Under the pieces are notes generated by a model. It was not told where the DNA came from. It was given only the letters and a program-made list of their open reading frames with translations, and did no database searches. The position numbers and the translations under genes are program-made. Shown here piece by piece: positions 25,265-34,514 of a stretch of 64,000 nt of DNA; the first letter of the stretch is position 1, and each line of letters begins with the position of its first letter. The stretch covers positions 1 through 64,000 of the forward strand of contig CAYMAN010000012.1 of assembly GCA_964388455.1 (NCBI GenBank). Reading direction: 5' to 3'. Origin of the DNA: JBBRWO01 sp964388455 (GTDB taxonomy: Bacteria > Actinomycetota > Coriobacteriia > Anaerosomatales > JAAXUF01).

Positions 25265-26410
25265 ATGGCTATCACTGACCTCGAAAGCGCGACGCCCACA
25301 TCGGCACCTCGCATCCGTGTCCTCCTCGATGCTCGCATGGCGACCTGGACCGGTGTCGGCCGCTACACCGTGGGGCTGGCGCGCGCACTCGCAGCCCGCG
25401 ATGACCTCGACCTGTCGTTGATCGTCGCGGATGACGTGGAATCGCCGGTCGAGCACGAGCGGCTCGACCATGTCTACTCGGCCCGGGCGCACCCCTTCAC
25501 TTTGGGCGGCTCCCTCGAACTCTCGCGAATCGCGCGCTGGCACAAGGCTGACGTCGTGCACTGCATGCATTTTCCCACCCCGATGCCGGCCTGCCATCCG
25601 CTCGTCGTCACGCTGCATGACCTCACACCACTGATGGTTGACGGCGTGATGCCATCTGCTCTCCGCCGAGCGGTCTACCGTCTCAGCGTACGCCGTGCGG
25701 CGAAGGTCGCTGACCGCATCGTGACTCCGTCCGCATTCACTCTGAGAGACGTCGAGCGGCTGATGCCGTACGCCCGAGGCAAGGGGCGCATCACGCTCGA
25801 AGGCGCCGACGACTTCTCGGCCGGCCCCGTGCCCGCGCTGCCGCAGCACCTCTCGGACCTGACAGGGGAGCACTACCTCCTTTCGATGGGCTCGACTCGC
25901 AAGCACAAGGACGTCCCGACCCTGCTACGCGCCTTCGCCCAGCTAGCGCCCGCGCACCCGGACCTGCGCCTCGTCCTCGTCGGCACCGACAGCCCCGCGT
26001 ACCTCGACACTCATCTCCCCGCCGAGACCCCCGCCGCCGTGCGCGATCGGGTCGCTTTCACCGGCCGAGTGACCGACGACGAGCTTCGCACCTTGTACGC
26101 CGGTGCAGCCGTTTTCGCTTTCCCTTCGCTCTACGAGGGCTTTGGTCTGCCGCCGCTCGAGGCGATGGGACTGGGCGCGCCCGTTGTGGTCGCAGACGCG
26201 GCATCGCTTCCGGAAGTCGTCGGTGAAGCGGCTCTGTTGGTCTCGCCTGGTGACTCTGCGGCCCTGGCGTCGGCGATCTCGCGAATCCTCGGCGACGCTG
26301 GACTTCGGACCGAGCTCGTCGCCGCGGGTCACGCTCGAGCGCTTGAGCTCACGTGGGCCGCCACTGCGGAAGCCACGGTCAGGGTGTACCGTGAGGTCGT
26401 GCGCACATGA
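25265..26410 (+). CDS. GT4 family glycosyltransferase (mannosyltransferase-like)
   Basis: A 381-residue GT-B enzyme. Features are VLLDARMATWTGVGRYTVGL near the N-terminus, HCMHFPTP and VTLHDLTPLM in the acceptor half, GSTRKHKDVPTLLRAF opening the donor half, and YEGFGLPPLEAMGLGAPVV carrying the EX7E motif near residue 300. The N-terminal GVGRYT loop is common in bacterial mannosyltransferases, but specificity is unproven. An in-frame upstream extension to 25175 lacks support. It overlaps the following gene by four bases. Confidence 0.86.
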   Translation: MAITDLESATPTSAPRIRVLLDARMATWTGVGRYTVGLARALAARDDLDLSLIVADDVESPVEHERLDHVYSARAHPFTLGGSLELSRIARWHKADVVHCMHFPTPMPACHPLVVTLHDLTPLMVDGVMPSALRRAVYRLSVRRAAKVADRIVTPSAFTLRDVERLMPYARGKGRITLEGADDFSAGPVPALPQHLSDLTGEHYLLSMGSTRKHKDVPTLLRAFAQLAPAHPDLRLVLVGTDSPAYLDTHLPAETPAAVRDRVAFTGRVTDDELRTLYAGAAVFAFPSLYEGFGLPPLEAMGLGAPVVVADAASLPEVVGEAALLVSPGDSAALASAISRILGDAGLRTELVAAGHARALELTWAATAEATVRVYREVVRT

Positions 26411-27027
26411 GATACTTCGATCACTCGACCTTCCTCTTCATCTCCACCAACGCCGAGCACGCACCCGACGGCGTTGAGCAGCGATGGCTCGCAGTCATGA
26501 GCGAGCTCGTCCAGCTGGGCTCCACCGTCCACTTCATCTGTTTCGCCGAGAGCCCCCTGGCCGACCCGGCCCGCAGCCTCGGCGTCACCATCGCGCCCTA
26601 CATCCTCGACAAGTGGAACGTGATTCGTTCGCGTTCTCGCCTGCGCAAGTACCTCCGCCGATATGAGCCCGTGTGCGCGCACTCCACCGGTGTCGAGGCC
26701 GACTTGCTGCTGCGCTGGTCCGCGCGAAAGGTGCCGTCCGTGCGCATCGCCGCGACGCTCGCTGCAGATCCCCAGCGCACCCGCCGCCGCCGCCCCATCG
26801 ACGCCCTGATGATCCGCTTCGACGAAGCAGGCCTCAGCCGAGAAGACGCGGTGTTCTTGACGCGGGAGGACCTCCTGCCTGAGATACTCGCCGCAGGAGT
26901 GCCGGCAAGCAGAATCGTTCTCGACCTCGACGGGCAAACGGCCGCCGGCGACGACCTCGCCGCCAGCGTGACCCGGCACCTGGAGGTATACCGCACCTTC
27001 ATGGCGTCGCGTGGCCAAGGAGCGTAG
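26407..27027 (+). CDS. Hypothetical protein resembling the N-terminal half of a GT-B glycosyltransferase
   Basis: A 206-residue protein, not firmly recognised. It begins HSTFLFISTNAEHAPDGVEQRW, then LVQLGSTVHFICFAES, which looks like the first Rossmann half of a GT-B enzyme (N-terminal strand, glycine-type loop, then a helix), and YEPVCAHSTGVEADLLL fits a following strand. A donor-binding half with an EX7E motif is absent, so it is either a single-domain remnant, a regulatory partner of the GT4 gene with which it overlaps, or a different fold. No membrane segment or signal peptide is seen. It is the last gene before the electron-transfer region. Confidence 0.6.
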   Translation: MRYFDHSTFLFISTNAEHAPDGVEQRWLAVMSELVQLGSTVHFICFAESPLADPARSLGVTIAPYILDKWNVIRSRSRLRKYLRRYEPVCAHSTGVEADLLLRWSARKVPSVRIAATLAADPQRTRRRRPIDALMIRFDEAGLSREDAVFLTREDLLPEILAAGVPASRIVLDLDGQTAAGDDLAASVTRHLEVYRTFMASRGQGA

Positions 27028-27117
27028 CATCGTCTTCGCTCGGTCACGCAGTGCCGACAGGCACGCCGTTTGTTGTGACGGTTCCGTGAATGTGCCGAGG
27101 AGTCCCTTCGACCCCGT

Positions 27118-27123
27118 TATACT
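27118..27123 (+). promoter_or_regulatory. Candidate -10 (TATACT) before the lipoprotein gene
   Basis: TATACT is located 77 bases upstream of the lipoprotein ATG in a 172-base gap; -35 is weak. A good AAAGGACAGGGA ribosome region lies directly before the ATG. It separates the polysaccharide region from the electron-transfer region. Confidence 0.42.
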
Positions 27124-27199
27124 CGACGCGCCGACACTCTCATATGGTTGGCGCTCTCCTGACTGAGACTTCTTTGCACGCTCGAAAGGACAGGGACTC

Positions 27200-27790
27200 A
27201 TGCAATCGATTCCTCGGGCCCACGCACGCCTGCTTCTGGGCACGTTGCTCGCGACCGTCCTGATCGGTTCTGCTCTGCTCGCAGGGTGCGGCGGTCCCGC
27301 GACGTCCGAAAAGACGGGCGGGCAGGCTTCCGTCGAGACCACGCCCGGGCAGTTTCCCGAGAAGCGACCCAACCCGGCTCAGACGCCACCCCCACCGATG
27401 CTGCGAGAGCCACGCACGGCGGTGTACTCCTACCTACTCTGGATTTCGTACGCGTACCGCATCCTGAACTCGGATGTTGCCTCGCAGACGTTCTCGCCCT
27501 ACGAGGAAGTGCGCGTGAACTCCTACGTCGAGCTCAATCGGCAGGAGGGGCGGGCGATTGATCAGCGACTGCTCAAGGCTGATGTAAGGTCGGAGCGGTC
27601 AAAGGGGTCGACGGCCACGGTGGCCCTGAGAGAGTCGTGGGTCTATCGCTACATCGATACCAAGACCAGCGTCTACAAGACGCCCGCCTACACGGCCACC
27701 TACGACACGACGTACACGGTCGTGAAGCAGAAAGGCAACTGGGTGGTCGATTCGGTGGACGCGGAGCCAGTGGGCGATTCACCAAAGTAG
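27200..27790 (+). CDS. Predicted lipoprotein of unknown function
   Basis: A 196-residue lipoprotein. The signal peptide spans residues 1-32 and ends in a lipobox SALLAGC, with Cys the likely lipidated residue. A proline-rich linker follows (residues 40-66), then a folded alpha+beta domain to the end. Its last strands, VALRESWVYRY, YTATYDTTYTVVKQ and NWVVDSVDAE, resemble NTF2-like/IMS-type domains in which a long bent sheet ends with a WxVxxV strand; this is a pattern judgement, not an assignment. It lies upstream of the giant cytochrome in the same orientation and could be an envelope accessory protein. Confidence 0.7.
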   Translation: MQSIPRAHARLLLGTLLATVLIGSALLAGCGGPATSEKTGGQASVETTPGQFPEKRPNPAQTPPPPMLREPRTAVYSYLLWISYAYRILNSDVASQTFSPYEEVRVNSYVELNRQEGRAIDQRLLKADVRSERSKGSTATVALRESWVYRYIDTKTSVYKTPAYTATYDTTYTVVKQKGNWVVDSVDAEPVGDSPK

Positions 27791-27821
27791 CGCACCGGTC
27801 AAGCCGTTCACCGGAAATTCT

Positions 27822-27839
27822 CTGTGACCCTCGTCACAG
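27822..27839 (+). promoter_or_regulatory. CRP/FNR-type palindromic operator
   Basis: CTGTGACCCTCGTCACAG is an inverted repeat with half-sites TGTGA and TCACA separated by six bases, the consensus form for CRP-family regulators. It is centred about 80 bases upstream of the start point predicted from the -35/-10 pair at 27877-27904, a distance compatible with activation. FNR-family sites normally read TTGAT-N4-ATCAA, so a CRP-like protein or an actinobacterial redox/nitrosative CRP homologue is more likely. No regulator gene lies in the window. Confidence 0.5.
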
Positions 27840-27876
27840 TTGTGCAGCAGCTCTGTAGATTCGATGTTAATCAACC

Positions 27877-27904
27877 TTGACCCGAGGGCCGTCGCGCTTA
27901 ATAC
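27877..27904 (+). promoter_or_regulatory. Candidate sigma70-type promoter for the giant cytochrome
   Basis: TTGACC (27877-27882), a 16-base spacer and TAATAC (27899-27904) form a reasonable housekeeping promoter upstream of the cytochrome. The leader to the ATG at 28036 would be about 125 bases. It opens with a possible 7-bp hairpin at 27915-27933. No known riboswitch consensus was recognised in the leader. Confidence 0.45.
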
Positions 27905-28035
27905 TCACTTTGAGCTACTCCACAAGGGGGTAGTCTCTGCTGGCGCAATCTGCAACGGTCGATATCGCATCGATGGGCGTTTGAGTGTGATTTGCAGCAA
28001 GTCGGATTGGTTGTCGAACAGAAGTGGGGACTTCG

Positions 28036-31000
28036 ATGTTCACGCGTAAAATGGTTCTGGCCGGAATGTTCGCCGTCGCATTCGCTGCGATCGCGCTCTT
28101 CCCGGCCACCGCATCGGCAGACAATTCAGATTGTCTGACATGCCACAAGAGCGTGATGGGCGCCAAGGCGGCTCAGAACTTCGACGTGGCCGCGGTCGAC
28201 TACTCCACCGCGTGTCCCAGTTGCCACCTGAACTTTGCGGGCTCCCACCCCTATCACAACACCACCAGTAACTGCAGCACGATCTGCCACAAGGGCTGGG
28301 GTGCCGCGCTCGCAGCCAACGTGCCTATGTACACGAGCGCGCTGGGTAACGGAAAGACCGGCGGTTTCGCGTCCCCCGACTCCGTCGCCACGGACCCCGC
28401 GCTGCTCCACATAATCCACTCCAAGCCCCGTTGGATGCAGGATAAGAGCTTCGCGTCCTCGTCGTGCAAGTCCTGTCACGCCGTCGCCGCGTGTGACGCG
28501 TGCCATGCGGGAGCACCCGATCCGACCACGCACGACGCCCACGCGTCGACGCTCGTCCCGGCCCCCTCGTCCGTCACCACCGTGAGCCGCGGGGTCATAA
28601 ACGGCAACCAGGCCGACACGGGTGGCCACTTCCCCGATGAGATAACCACGTGCAGCGCCACCGTCTGTCACGACACGAGCGGCGTCGCCGGCGGAGCACC
28701 GAGTTTCAAAGACGACAAGGTGCACCTCGCCATCCCGGCCGCTGATTACCTCGCCAATCCCACCGTCGTGAAGAGCGCCGGTTGGATCGTGATGAAGGCC
28801 TCGGCCTACACCATGGGCCAGACCTCGAGTTCGAACATCAAGGATGCCACGCTCTCTGTACCCTTCACCGGCACCCAGGTCGCGCTCGTCGCCGACAAGG
28901 ATCCCTACCGTGGCATCGCCGAGATACTGATCGACAACGTATCAGTGGACTTCGTCGACATGTACAGCGACACGACCGTAAACCAGGTCGAGGTATGGCG
29001 CAGCGACAAGCTCGCCTCAGCGGACCACACCATCACCGTGAAGGTAACGGGCACCAAGCGCCTCGTCCCGGTGCCGGCCCGTGGCAGCTTCGTGCGCGTC
29101 GACCAGTTCAAGATCTACACCAAGGCCCCCGGCAGTGTCGCTCCGCGCTGCACGACCGCCGGCTGTCATCCGGGATTCGATACCGGCCACGGTGCGGCTC
29201 ACTCGCTGAACACGACTGACAGCGCCTACAACAACACCACCATCGCCGGCTGCACCAACGCGGGCGCTGGCTGTCACGGCGTCGCTCCGAGCAGCTATCA
29301 GGTGGCCCACCCGGCAAGCGGATGCCTCGCAGGCCCGTGTCACAACACGGCGACTGCGCTCAACCACAACGATCCCGCATTCAACGACCCCAACACCTGC
29401 CAGAACTGTCACGGCGGCGGTACGGTCGACTACAACAACGCCCCCCTGGTCTCGGTGCTCACCACGACAACCGGCGCCAACCAGGGTCACTACAACGAGA
29501 CCACCCACACCGCCTCGAGCGCCGGCTCCGTCACAAGCGGCGGCAGCGCGAGCGCCACGTGCGCCAGCTGCCACAACCCGCTCTCGACAGGCCTCGACGG
29601 TCTGTACGCCCAGCACCAGGACACCGCCTCAGGTGACCTGACGTGCGCCGATTGCCACAGCGCCAACGCCGCCGTCTCAGCCGTGATCAAGACCGCCAAG
29701 TGGTCCACGACCACCTGTGCCGAGTGCCATAGCACCGGTACGCTTACCGGGTTCGAGCAGCACGGGGCGCCCGCTGCTGGCGCCAATGCGACCTCGACTC
29801 TGGGCTGCGGTGCCACCGGCGCCAAGTGTCACGCCACCTACGACGTCCACGCGCTGCACAAGGACGCAGCCGGCTGTGCTCTGATTGGCTGCCATGACTA
29901 CAACAAGCAAGGCACCAAGCCTGCGCTCGCGAGCATGAAGTGCGGCTCCGGCGATGCAGCGTGCCACGCCGACAAGTCGCTCGCCAACCACCCCGATCAC
30001 ACCTATACCGCCACAAGCAACTACGCACAGGTGACCTCGGAGACGGTCGGCAGCGAGTCTGGCTGTTCCAGCTCCGGCGACGGTTGCCACGGTACGGTCA
30101 ACACGGGCAATGCGGTCAGCGATTTCCACCCGCAGGGCAACATCGACTGCCTGACCAGCGCGTGCCACACCTCCACGACGATGGTCCCGGCGTGGAAGAG
30201 CGGCGGCTCGGGTGCCGAGTGTTCGCGTTGCCACGCCGCCAACTTCGTCGGCGCGCCTGACGCGACACCGCTCTACCAGGCGGCCTCGGCCGGTCACTAC
30301 GGCGAGACCACGCATACTGCGACGGGTATGACAACGGCTATCGGCGCGGGCGGTTTGACCACCGCTGCGTGCTCGGTGTGTCACAGCACCACCTACCGTG
30401 ACGCTCACGGTGCCGCGGCAGGCGGATTCAGCTCGACGACCAAGGGCGCCTACCTCACCTGCACCGAGTGCCACGGCTACAATGCTGCGGTCAGCGCCGT
30501 CACCACGGATACGGTCCGCAGTGATACCTGCGCCGCGTGTCACGCCAACGGCGTTCTGGGTGCCAGCCACGCGGTCCACGGCAACGCTCCGGTCGCTCCG
30601 GCCACCTCAAGCACCGGATGCGCGAGTAGCGGCATCGGGTGCCACAACACCGGGGACCTGCACGTCATCCACAAGGACGCCTCGGCCGGGTGCACGCTCA
30701 CCGGTTGTCACGCGGCCAACAAGGACATGACCAGCGCCTCAACGTCGTGCGGTCAGTCAAGCGGCTGTCACCTCGGTGCAAACTACACCCCGCTGATGCA
30801 CAACGGCCTCGGTGGCATCGCTAACGGCGTCGACTCCGTCCATCACACTGCAGGCGCGGGCCAGATGGGTGACACCTACACCCTCAACCTCAAGACCACC
30901 GCGTGTTCCGCGTGCCATAACGCAGCGCTGGGCACTGAGCATGGTCGCGCTACCTCGGGGCTCTCCGGCTCGGGTGCCAACACCTGCCTGAAGTGCCACA

Positions 31001-34000
31001 ACGACTCGGTAACCGTAGCGAACGTCATCGCTGGTGACTGGGCGAACAAGAACACGATCTCCGCGTGCTCGGACTGCCACGCCAACAACGACACGACCTC
31101 GGCCGCTTCGCTACATGGTGGGATTGCCGTAGGCGCCCACACTGCGACTGCCGTCGCCTCGTGCACCGGCCTGGGAGCTGGCTGTCACGGCACGACGACC
31201 ACGCCCGATCTGTCACTAGTCCACACGACGGGTTGCGCGCTGACACGCGCCTGCCACTCGACGACCGTCTACAACCCGGGCGTCAAAGCCTGCAACAACG
31301 CCTCGTGCCATCCGACCGCCAACTACACGGCTGCCTACGCGCACAACGCGGTCAACGGCACCACCGACGCCACGCATACCGCCACGGGCATGGGCACCAC
31401 GCTCAAGTACGGCACCGGCTCGGCGACGGCGACCTGCGCCACCTGCCACAGCTCGGCTCTGAAGCCCGCCCACAATCCTGCTGCGGGATTCGCGACCGCA
31501 TCGCTCGGCACTACGTGGACCGCTGACGGCGAGTGCCGTGGCTGCCACAACGCCACCTCCCCGGTCAACGTCGCCAGCCTGGTCGCCGCCAACACGTGGG
31601 CCAGAGGCGCGTGCACGGGCAGCAGTTGCCACAACATCACCCAGGCCGCCCACGTAGACGGTGGCACTGATCCGATCGCCGTTACGGCCGTCAGCAGCAC
31701 CGGCTGCGCGAGCTCCGGCGCCGGATGTCACACCACGTCTGACCTGCACGGCCTGCACAAGAGCGCCAGCAGTTGCGCGCTGACCGGCTGCCACAACGCG
31801 GCAAACCTCGATAAGTCGCCGACCAGCAAGACGTGCGGTCAGGCGAGCGGCTGCCACACGAGCCCGACCTACTCGGCCACAAACCACGGCACCATCACCG
31901 GCAGTGAGACTCCCACGCACACGGCGGGCAGCATGACTGCTACGGAAGGCGTGTTCTTGGCTGGTAACTACAACGACTCGCGCACCTGCTCGACCTGCCA
32001 CTCTTCGGCACTGGGCACGGAGCATGCATCGACGAGCGTCGGCGCCGTGGGATGCACGACCGGCGGCACCGGTGGCACCGGTTGCCACAACCAGGCGAGC
32101 CCCGTCAATGCGACCAACGTCATCAAGAACACCAACTGGCAGGCCACCAAGCTCTGCACCGATTGTCACGGTGGCTCCAACGGACCGGCTAAGCATGACA
32201 AGGTCGCGACGGGGCATGTTGGCGTCCACACGGGCTACACCTGCTCGAGCGCCTCATGCCACGGCACAACCGATCTAAGGGTGCTTCACGCCAAGAAGAC
32301 TGCCAGCTATGTCGGCAGCGTCGGCTGCTCCAACGCCGCCGACGCCAACTCGCCGTTCGCCTGCCACAGCGTTCAGGGCACGGTTCCGACCATGAAGACG
32401 TGTGGCTCGGGCAACGGCGGATGTCACACCGACAAACTCGACACCGGCCACGGATACCCACCCGAGAAGCACACCGCCACCGACGCCAACTCGGTTGAGT
32501 GCCTCGGCTGTCACACATCCACCGACCTGTACGCGCTCCATAAGAACAGCTGTTCGGTGTGTCACAGCAACTCTAAGTACTCCGCGTACAACGGCGGCGA
32601 TCTGGGCCGGGATGCGACATACGGCCGCACCTTCCCGACCAACGGCTGCCTCGCGTGTCATAAGACCCCAGTCATGGCATACGACTACGCGGGTCACACA
32701 AGCGCATCGGGCCACTACAGCAGCGGCCTGACAACGCACACGGCTGCTCCTGCTCAGATGAGCGTGAATCTCACGGGCACGGTGCTCTCCGAGAAGGGTG
32801 CATCGTGGACGTCACCGGTCGGAGGTGTCGCCATCAACTACGCGTGTTCGAGCTGTCACGTGAATACGCTCATGAATGAGCACGCCATGACGGGTGCCAC
32901 CTTCGCCAACGTTCCCACAGCCCCGCGAATCACGGATAACTGCACCGGCTGTCACAACTCGGCCAACTTCGCCACGAACAGGGATCTTTGGACCGCAGCC
33001 AAGTACTGCAACACCTGCCACAAGGCATCTGGTGGCTCCGCGCCTGCCGCGCATGGTTCGATGGCGGCGAAGCACAACGCGACGACCCGCCCTGCGGCCC
33101 AGCGTTGTGGTGGAGGCACGTTCGGGACTGACTGCCACGACATCAGCGATGTATCCAAGATTCACACCAAGGACACGACCGGCGACGGCAATATTGAGTC
33201 CATCAGTTGCGTTGGCGCCTGCCACAAGGGTTCCGCGCAGGGCAGCCGGCCCACAGAGGGTACGGGCCTGGACTGCGGCAATGCCGGGTGTCACGACGGC
33301 GCCGGGACGGCATGGTGGAACGACGTCGACGGGGCCACCACGAACACTGCGCTCACTGAGCACGGCCTGCATCACGACACGCAGTCCGTTAACCGCCGCG
33401 ACGGTAATCTGCAGACTGGTGCAGCGCTGTCAGCCACAGAGAGCACCTTGCAGTGCCAGGGTTGTCACGAAATCAATCGTCTTGACCGTGACCACTACGC
33501 TTTGACCGGTGCGCCCTACGGCACGAGCCCGTGGAGCGGGCAGACCGCCAACTACCCGACAAGCTTCAACGGCAAGGCGTGCGCACCATGTCACCGCAAG
33601 ACGACCAACACCACGACTCCGTCGACCGTCCCGAGTGCAACCGTGAAGACTGCGATCGCACGAGACGACATGAAATGCCCCACATGCCACACGGGCACGT
33701 CGTGGAATGCGACCAACTGGAAGATGCATGAGGATCGCGGGACCGGTCAGACGGCAGCCAACACCGAGTTCAACAATGCATACTCCGGCCACCGATCCTT
33801 CACCTTCATGCGCGGAGTCATTCCTACCATGACGGTTCCGGCACAGACCACGTACTCGATCACCATGCCGACGGTCAACGTGTTCCGAGCAGGCGTTACT
33901 TTGCAGCCTGGCAGCCGCACGCTCAGCACGACTTCCATGACCTACTGCGATGACTGTCACGACTACACGGGTGCCACCGGTCCGCATGGTGCAGCGATGA

Positions 34001-34449
34001 CCATCGGGATCGAGACCGGCTACAACATGACCAACACCACGTACCTCACTAGTACTAATGCATTGGGAATGAGTAGTACCACCTATCTCTGCAGCAAGTG
34101 CCACGATCTGTATGGCACGACGAGTGGCGCCAACAACTGGGGTAACAACGTCCACGGAGACGGCAACCACAACGGTAACACCTCGATAGGTCGCTGCGGT
34201 CAGTGCCATGTGCGGGTCGCGCACGCCTGGAAGCGGCCGCGCCTACTGGTCAGGCACGTCAGCAGTGGAGCTGGCGTTGACGTCGCGCCCTATGCTGACT
34301 CATCGTTCACGACGAGCGGCATGAATGGGTTCGATCAGTTGAACTACACCACCATGTTGAATGGCGCGAACACCTCATGGGCCAAGAGCGAGTGCCAAGC
34401 TGGATGCTCTACTAGCGCTCACCCGAGGGACGGGACCATCTGGCCGTAG
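28036..34449 (+). CDS. Giant exported multiheme cytochrome c with canonical and atypical haem motifs
   Basis: A 2137-residue secreted cytochrome, far larger than most described ones. Residues 1-28 form a signal peptide (MFTRKMVLAGMFAVAF... ending ATASA). I count 31 CXXCH motifs and 27 further C-X3-11-CH motifs: two X3, eleven X4, three X5, eight X6 and one each of X8, X9 and X11. CX4CH next to CXXCH is known from the Geobacter CxxxxCH...CXXCH family. A recurring unit holds CX6CH, then DLHxLHK, CX4CH and CX5-6CH. Residues about 225-365 lack haem motifs and form a carbohydrate-binding-like beta-sandwich. There is no C-terminal anchor; the tail ends in a CxxxC-containing segment. Ser/Thr-rich spacers are abundant. 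The ATG at 28036 has GGGGA upstream. ResB and CcsA follow. Likely role: extracellular electron transfer. Confidence 0.9.
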   Translation: MFTRKMVLAGMFAVAFAAIALFPATASADNSDCLTCHKSVMGAKAAQNFDVAAVDYSTACPSCHLNFAGSHPYHNTTSNCSTICHKGWGAALAANVPMYTSALGNGKTGGFASPDSVATDPALLHIIHSKPRWMQDKSFASSSCKSCHAVAACDACHAGAPDPTTHDAHASTLVPAPSSVTTVSRGVINGNQADTGGHFPDEITTCSATVCHDTSGVAGGAPSFKDDKVHLAIPAADYLANPTVVKSAGWIVMKASAYTMGQTSSSNIKDATLSVPFTGTQVALVADKDPYRGIAEILIDNVSVDFVDMYSDTTVNQVEVWRSDKLASADHTITVKVTGTKRLVPVPARGSFVRVDQFKIYTKAPGSVAPRCTTAGCHPGFDTGHGAAHSLNTTDSAYNNTTIAGCTNAGAGCHGVAPSSYQVAHPASGCLAGPCHNTATALNHNDPAFNDPNTCQNCHGGGTVDYNNAPLVSVLTTTTGANQGHYNETTHTASSAGSVTSGGSASATCASCHNPLSTGLDGLYAQHQDTASGDLTCADCHSANAAVSAVIKTAKWSTTTCAECHSTGTLTGFEQHGAPAAGANATSTLGCGATGAKCHATYDVHALHKDAAGCALIGCHDYNKQGTKPALASMKCGSGDAACHADKSLANHPDHTYTATSNYAQVTSETVGSESGCSSSGDGCHGTVNTGNAVSDFHPQGNIDCLTSACHTSTTMVPAWKSGGSGAECSRCHAANFVGAPDATPLYQAASAGHYGETTHTATGMTTAIGAGGLTTAACSVCHSTTYRDAHGAAAGGFSSTTKGAYLTCTECHGYNAAVSAVTTDTVRSDTCAACHANGVLGASHAVHGNAPVAPATSSTGCASSGIGCHNTGDLHVIHKDASAGCTLTGCHAANKDMTSASTSCGQSSGCHLGANYTPLMHNGLGGIANGVDSVHHTAGAGQMGDTYTLNLKTTACSACHNAALGTEHGRATSGLSGSGANTCLKCHNDSVTVANVIAGDWANKNTISACSDCHANNDTTSAASLHGGIAVGAHTATAVASCTGLGAGCHGTTTTPDLSLVHTTGCALTRACHSTTVYNPGVKACNNASCHPTANYTAAYAHNAVNGTTDATHTATGMGTTLKYGTGSATATCATCHSSALKPAHNPAAGFATASLGTTWTADGECRGCHNATSPVNVASLVAANTWARGACTGSSCHNITQAAHVDGGTDPIAVTAVSSTGCASSGAGCHTTSDLHGLHKSASSCALTGCHNAANLDKSPTSKTCGQASGCHTSPTYSATNHGTITGSETPTHTAGSMTATEGVFLAGNYNDSRTCSTCHSSALGTEHASTSVGAVGCTTGGTGGTGCHNQASPVNATNVIKNTNWQATKLCTDCHGGSNGPAKHDKVATGHVGVHTGYTCSSASCHGTTDLRVLHAKKTASYVGSVGCSNAADANSPFACHSVQGTVPTMKTCGSGNGGCHTDKLDTGHGYPPEKHTATDANSVECLGCHTSTDLYALHKNSCSVCHSNSKYSAYNGGDLGRDATYGRTFPTNGCLACHKTPVMAYDYAGHTSASGHYSSGLTTHTAAPAQMSVNLTGTVLSEKGASWTSPVGGVAINYACSSCHVNTLMNEHAMTGATFANVPTAPRITDNCTGCHNSANFATNRDLWTAAKYCNTCHKASGGSAPAAHGSMAAKHNATTRPAAQRCGGGTFGTDCHDISDVSKIHTKDTTGDGNIESISCVGACHKGSAQGSRPTEGTGLDCGNAGCHDGAGTAWWNDVDGATTNTALTEHGLHHDTQSVNRRDGNLQTGAALSATESTLQCQGCHEINRLDRDHYALTGAPYGTSPWSGQTANYPTSFNGKACAPCHRKTTNTTTPSTVPSATVKTAIARDDMKCPTCHTGTSWNATNWKMHEDRGTGQTAANTEFNNAYSGHRSFTFMRGVIPTMTVPAQTTYSITMPTVNVFRAGVTLQPGSRTLSTTSMTYCDDCHDYTGATGPHGAAMTIGIETGYNMTNTTYLTSTNALGMSSTTYLCSKCHDLYGTTSGANNWGNNVHGDGNHNGNTSIGRCGQCHVRVAHAWKRPRLLVRHVSSGAGVDVAPYADSSFTTSGMNGFDQLNYTTMLNGANTSWAKSECQAGCSTSAHPRDGTIWP

Positions 34450-34467
34450 AGCAGTCCTCAAGTACTA

Positions 34468-34514
34468 GCAGCTATGACGGGCCCGCGAACCATTCGCGGG
34501 CCCGTCATAGCTGC
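34468..34514. terminator. Perfect 22-bp stem hairpin after the giant cytochrome
   Basis: Bases 34468-34489 and 34493-34514 are exact reverse complements with a three-base loop (CCA), giving a very GC-rich, highly stable hairpin 18 bases past the cytochrome stop. No U-run follows (CTGCAATC), so it may act as a terminator without a tract, stall polymerase, or protect the 3' end of the 6.4-kb mRNA. Confidence 0.75.

Noticed and set aside
34190..34449. Frameshift suspected at the C-terminus of the giant cytochrome
   Set aside because: The tail (KRPRLL, then FDQLNYTT and KSECQAGC) looks like an ordinary family ending, and the frame closes just before a strong hairpin.
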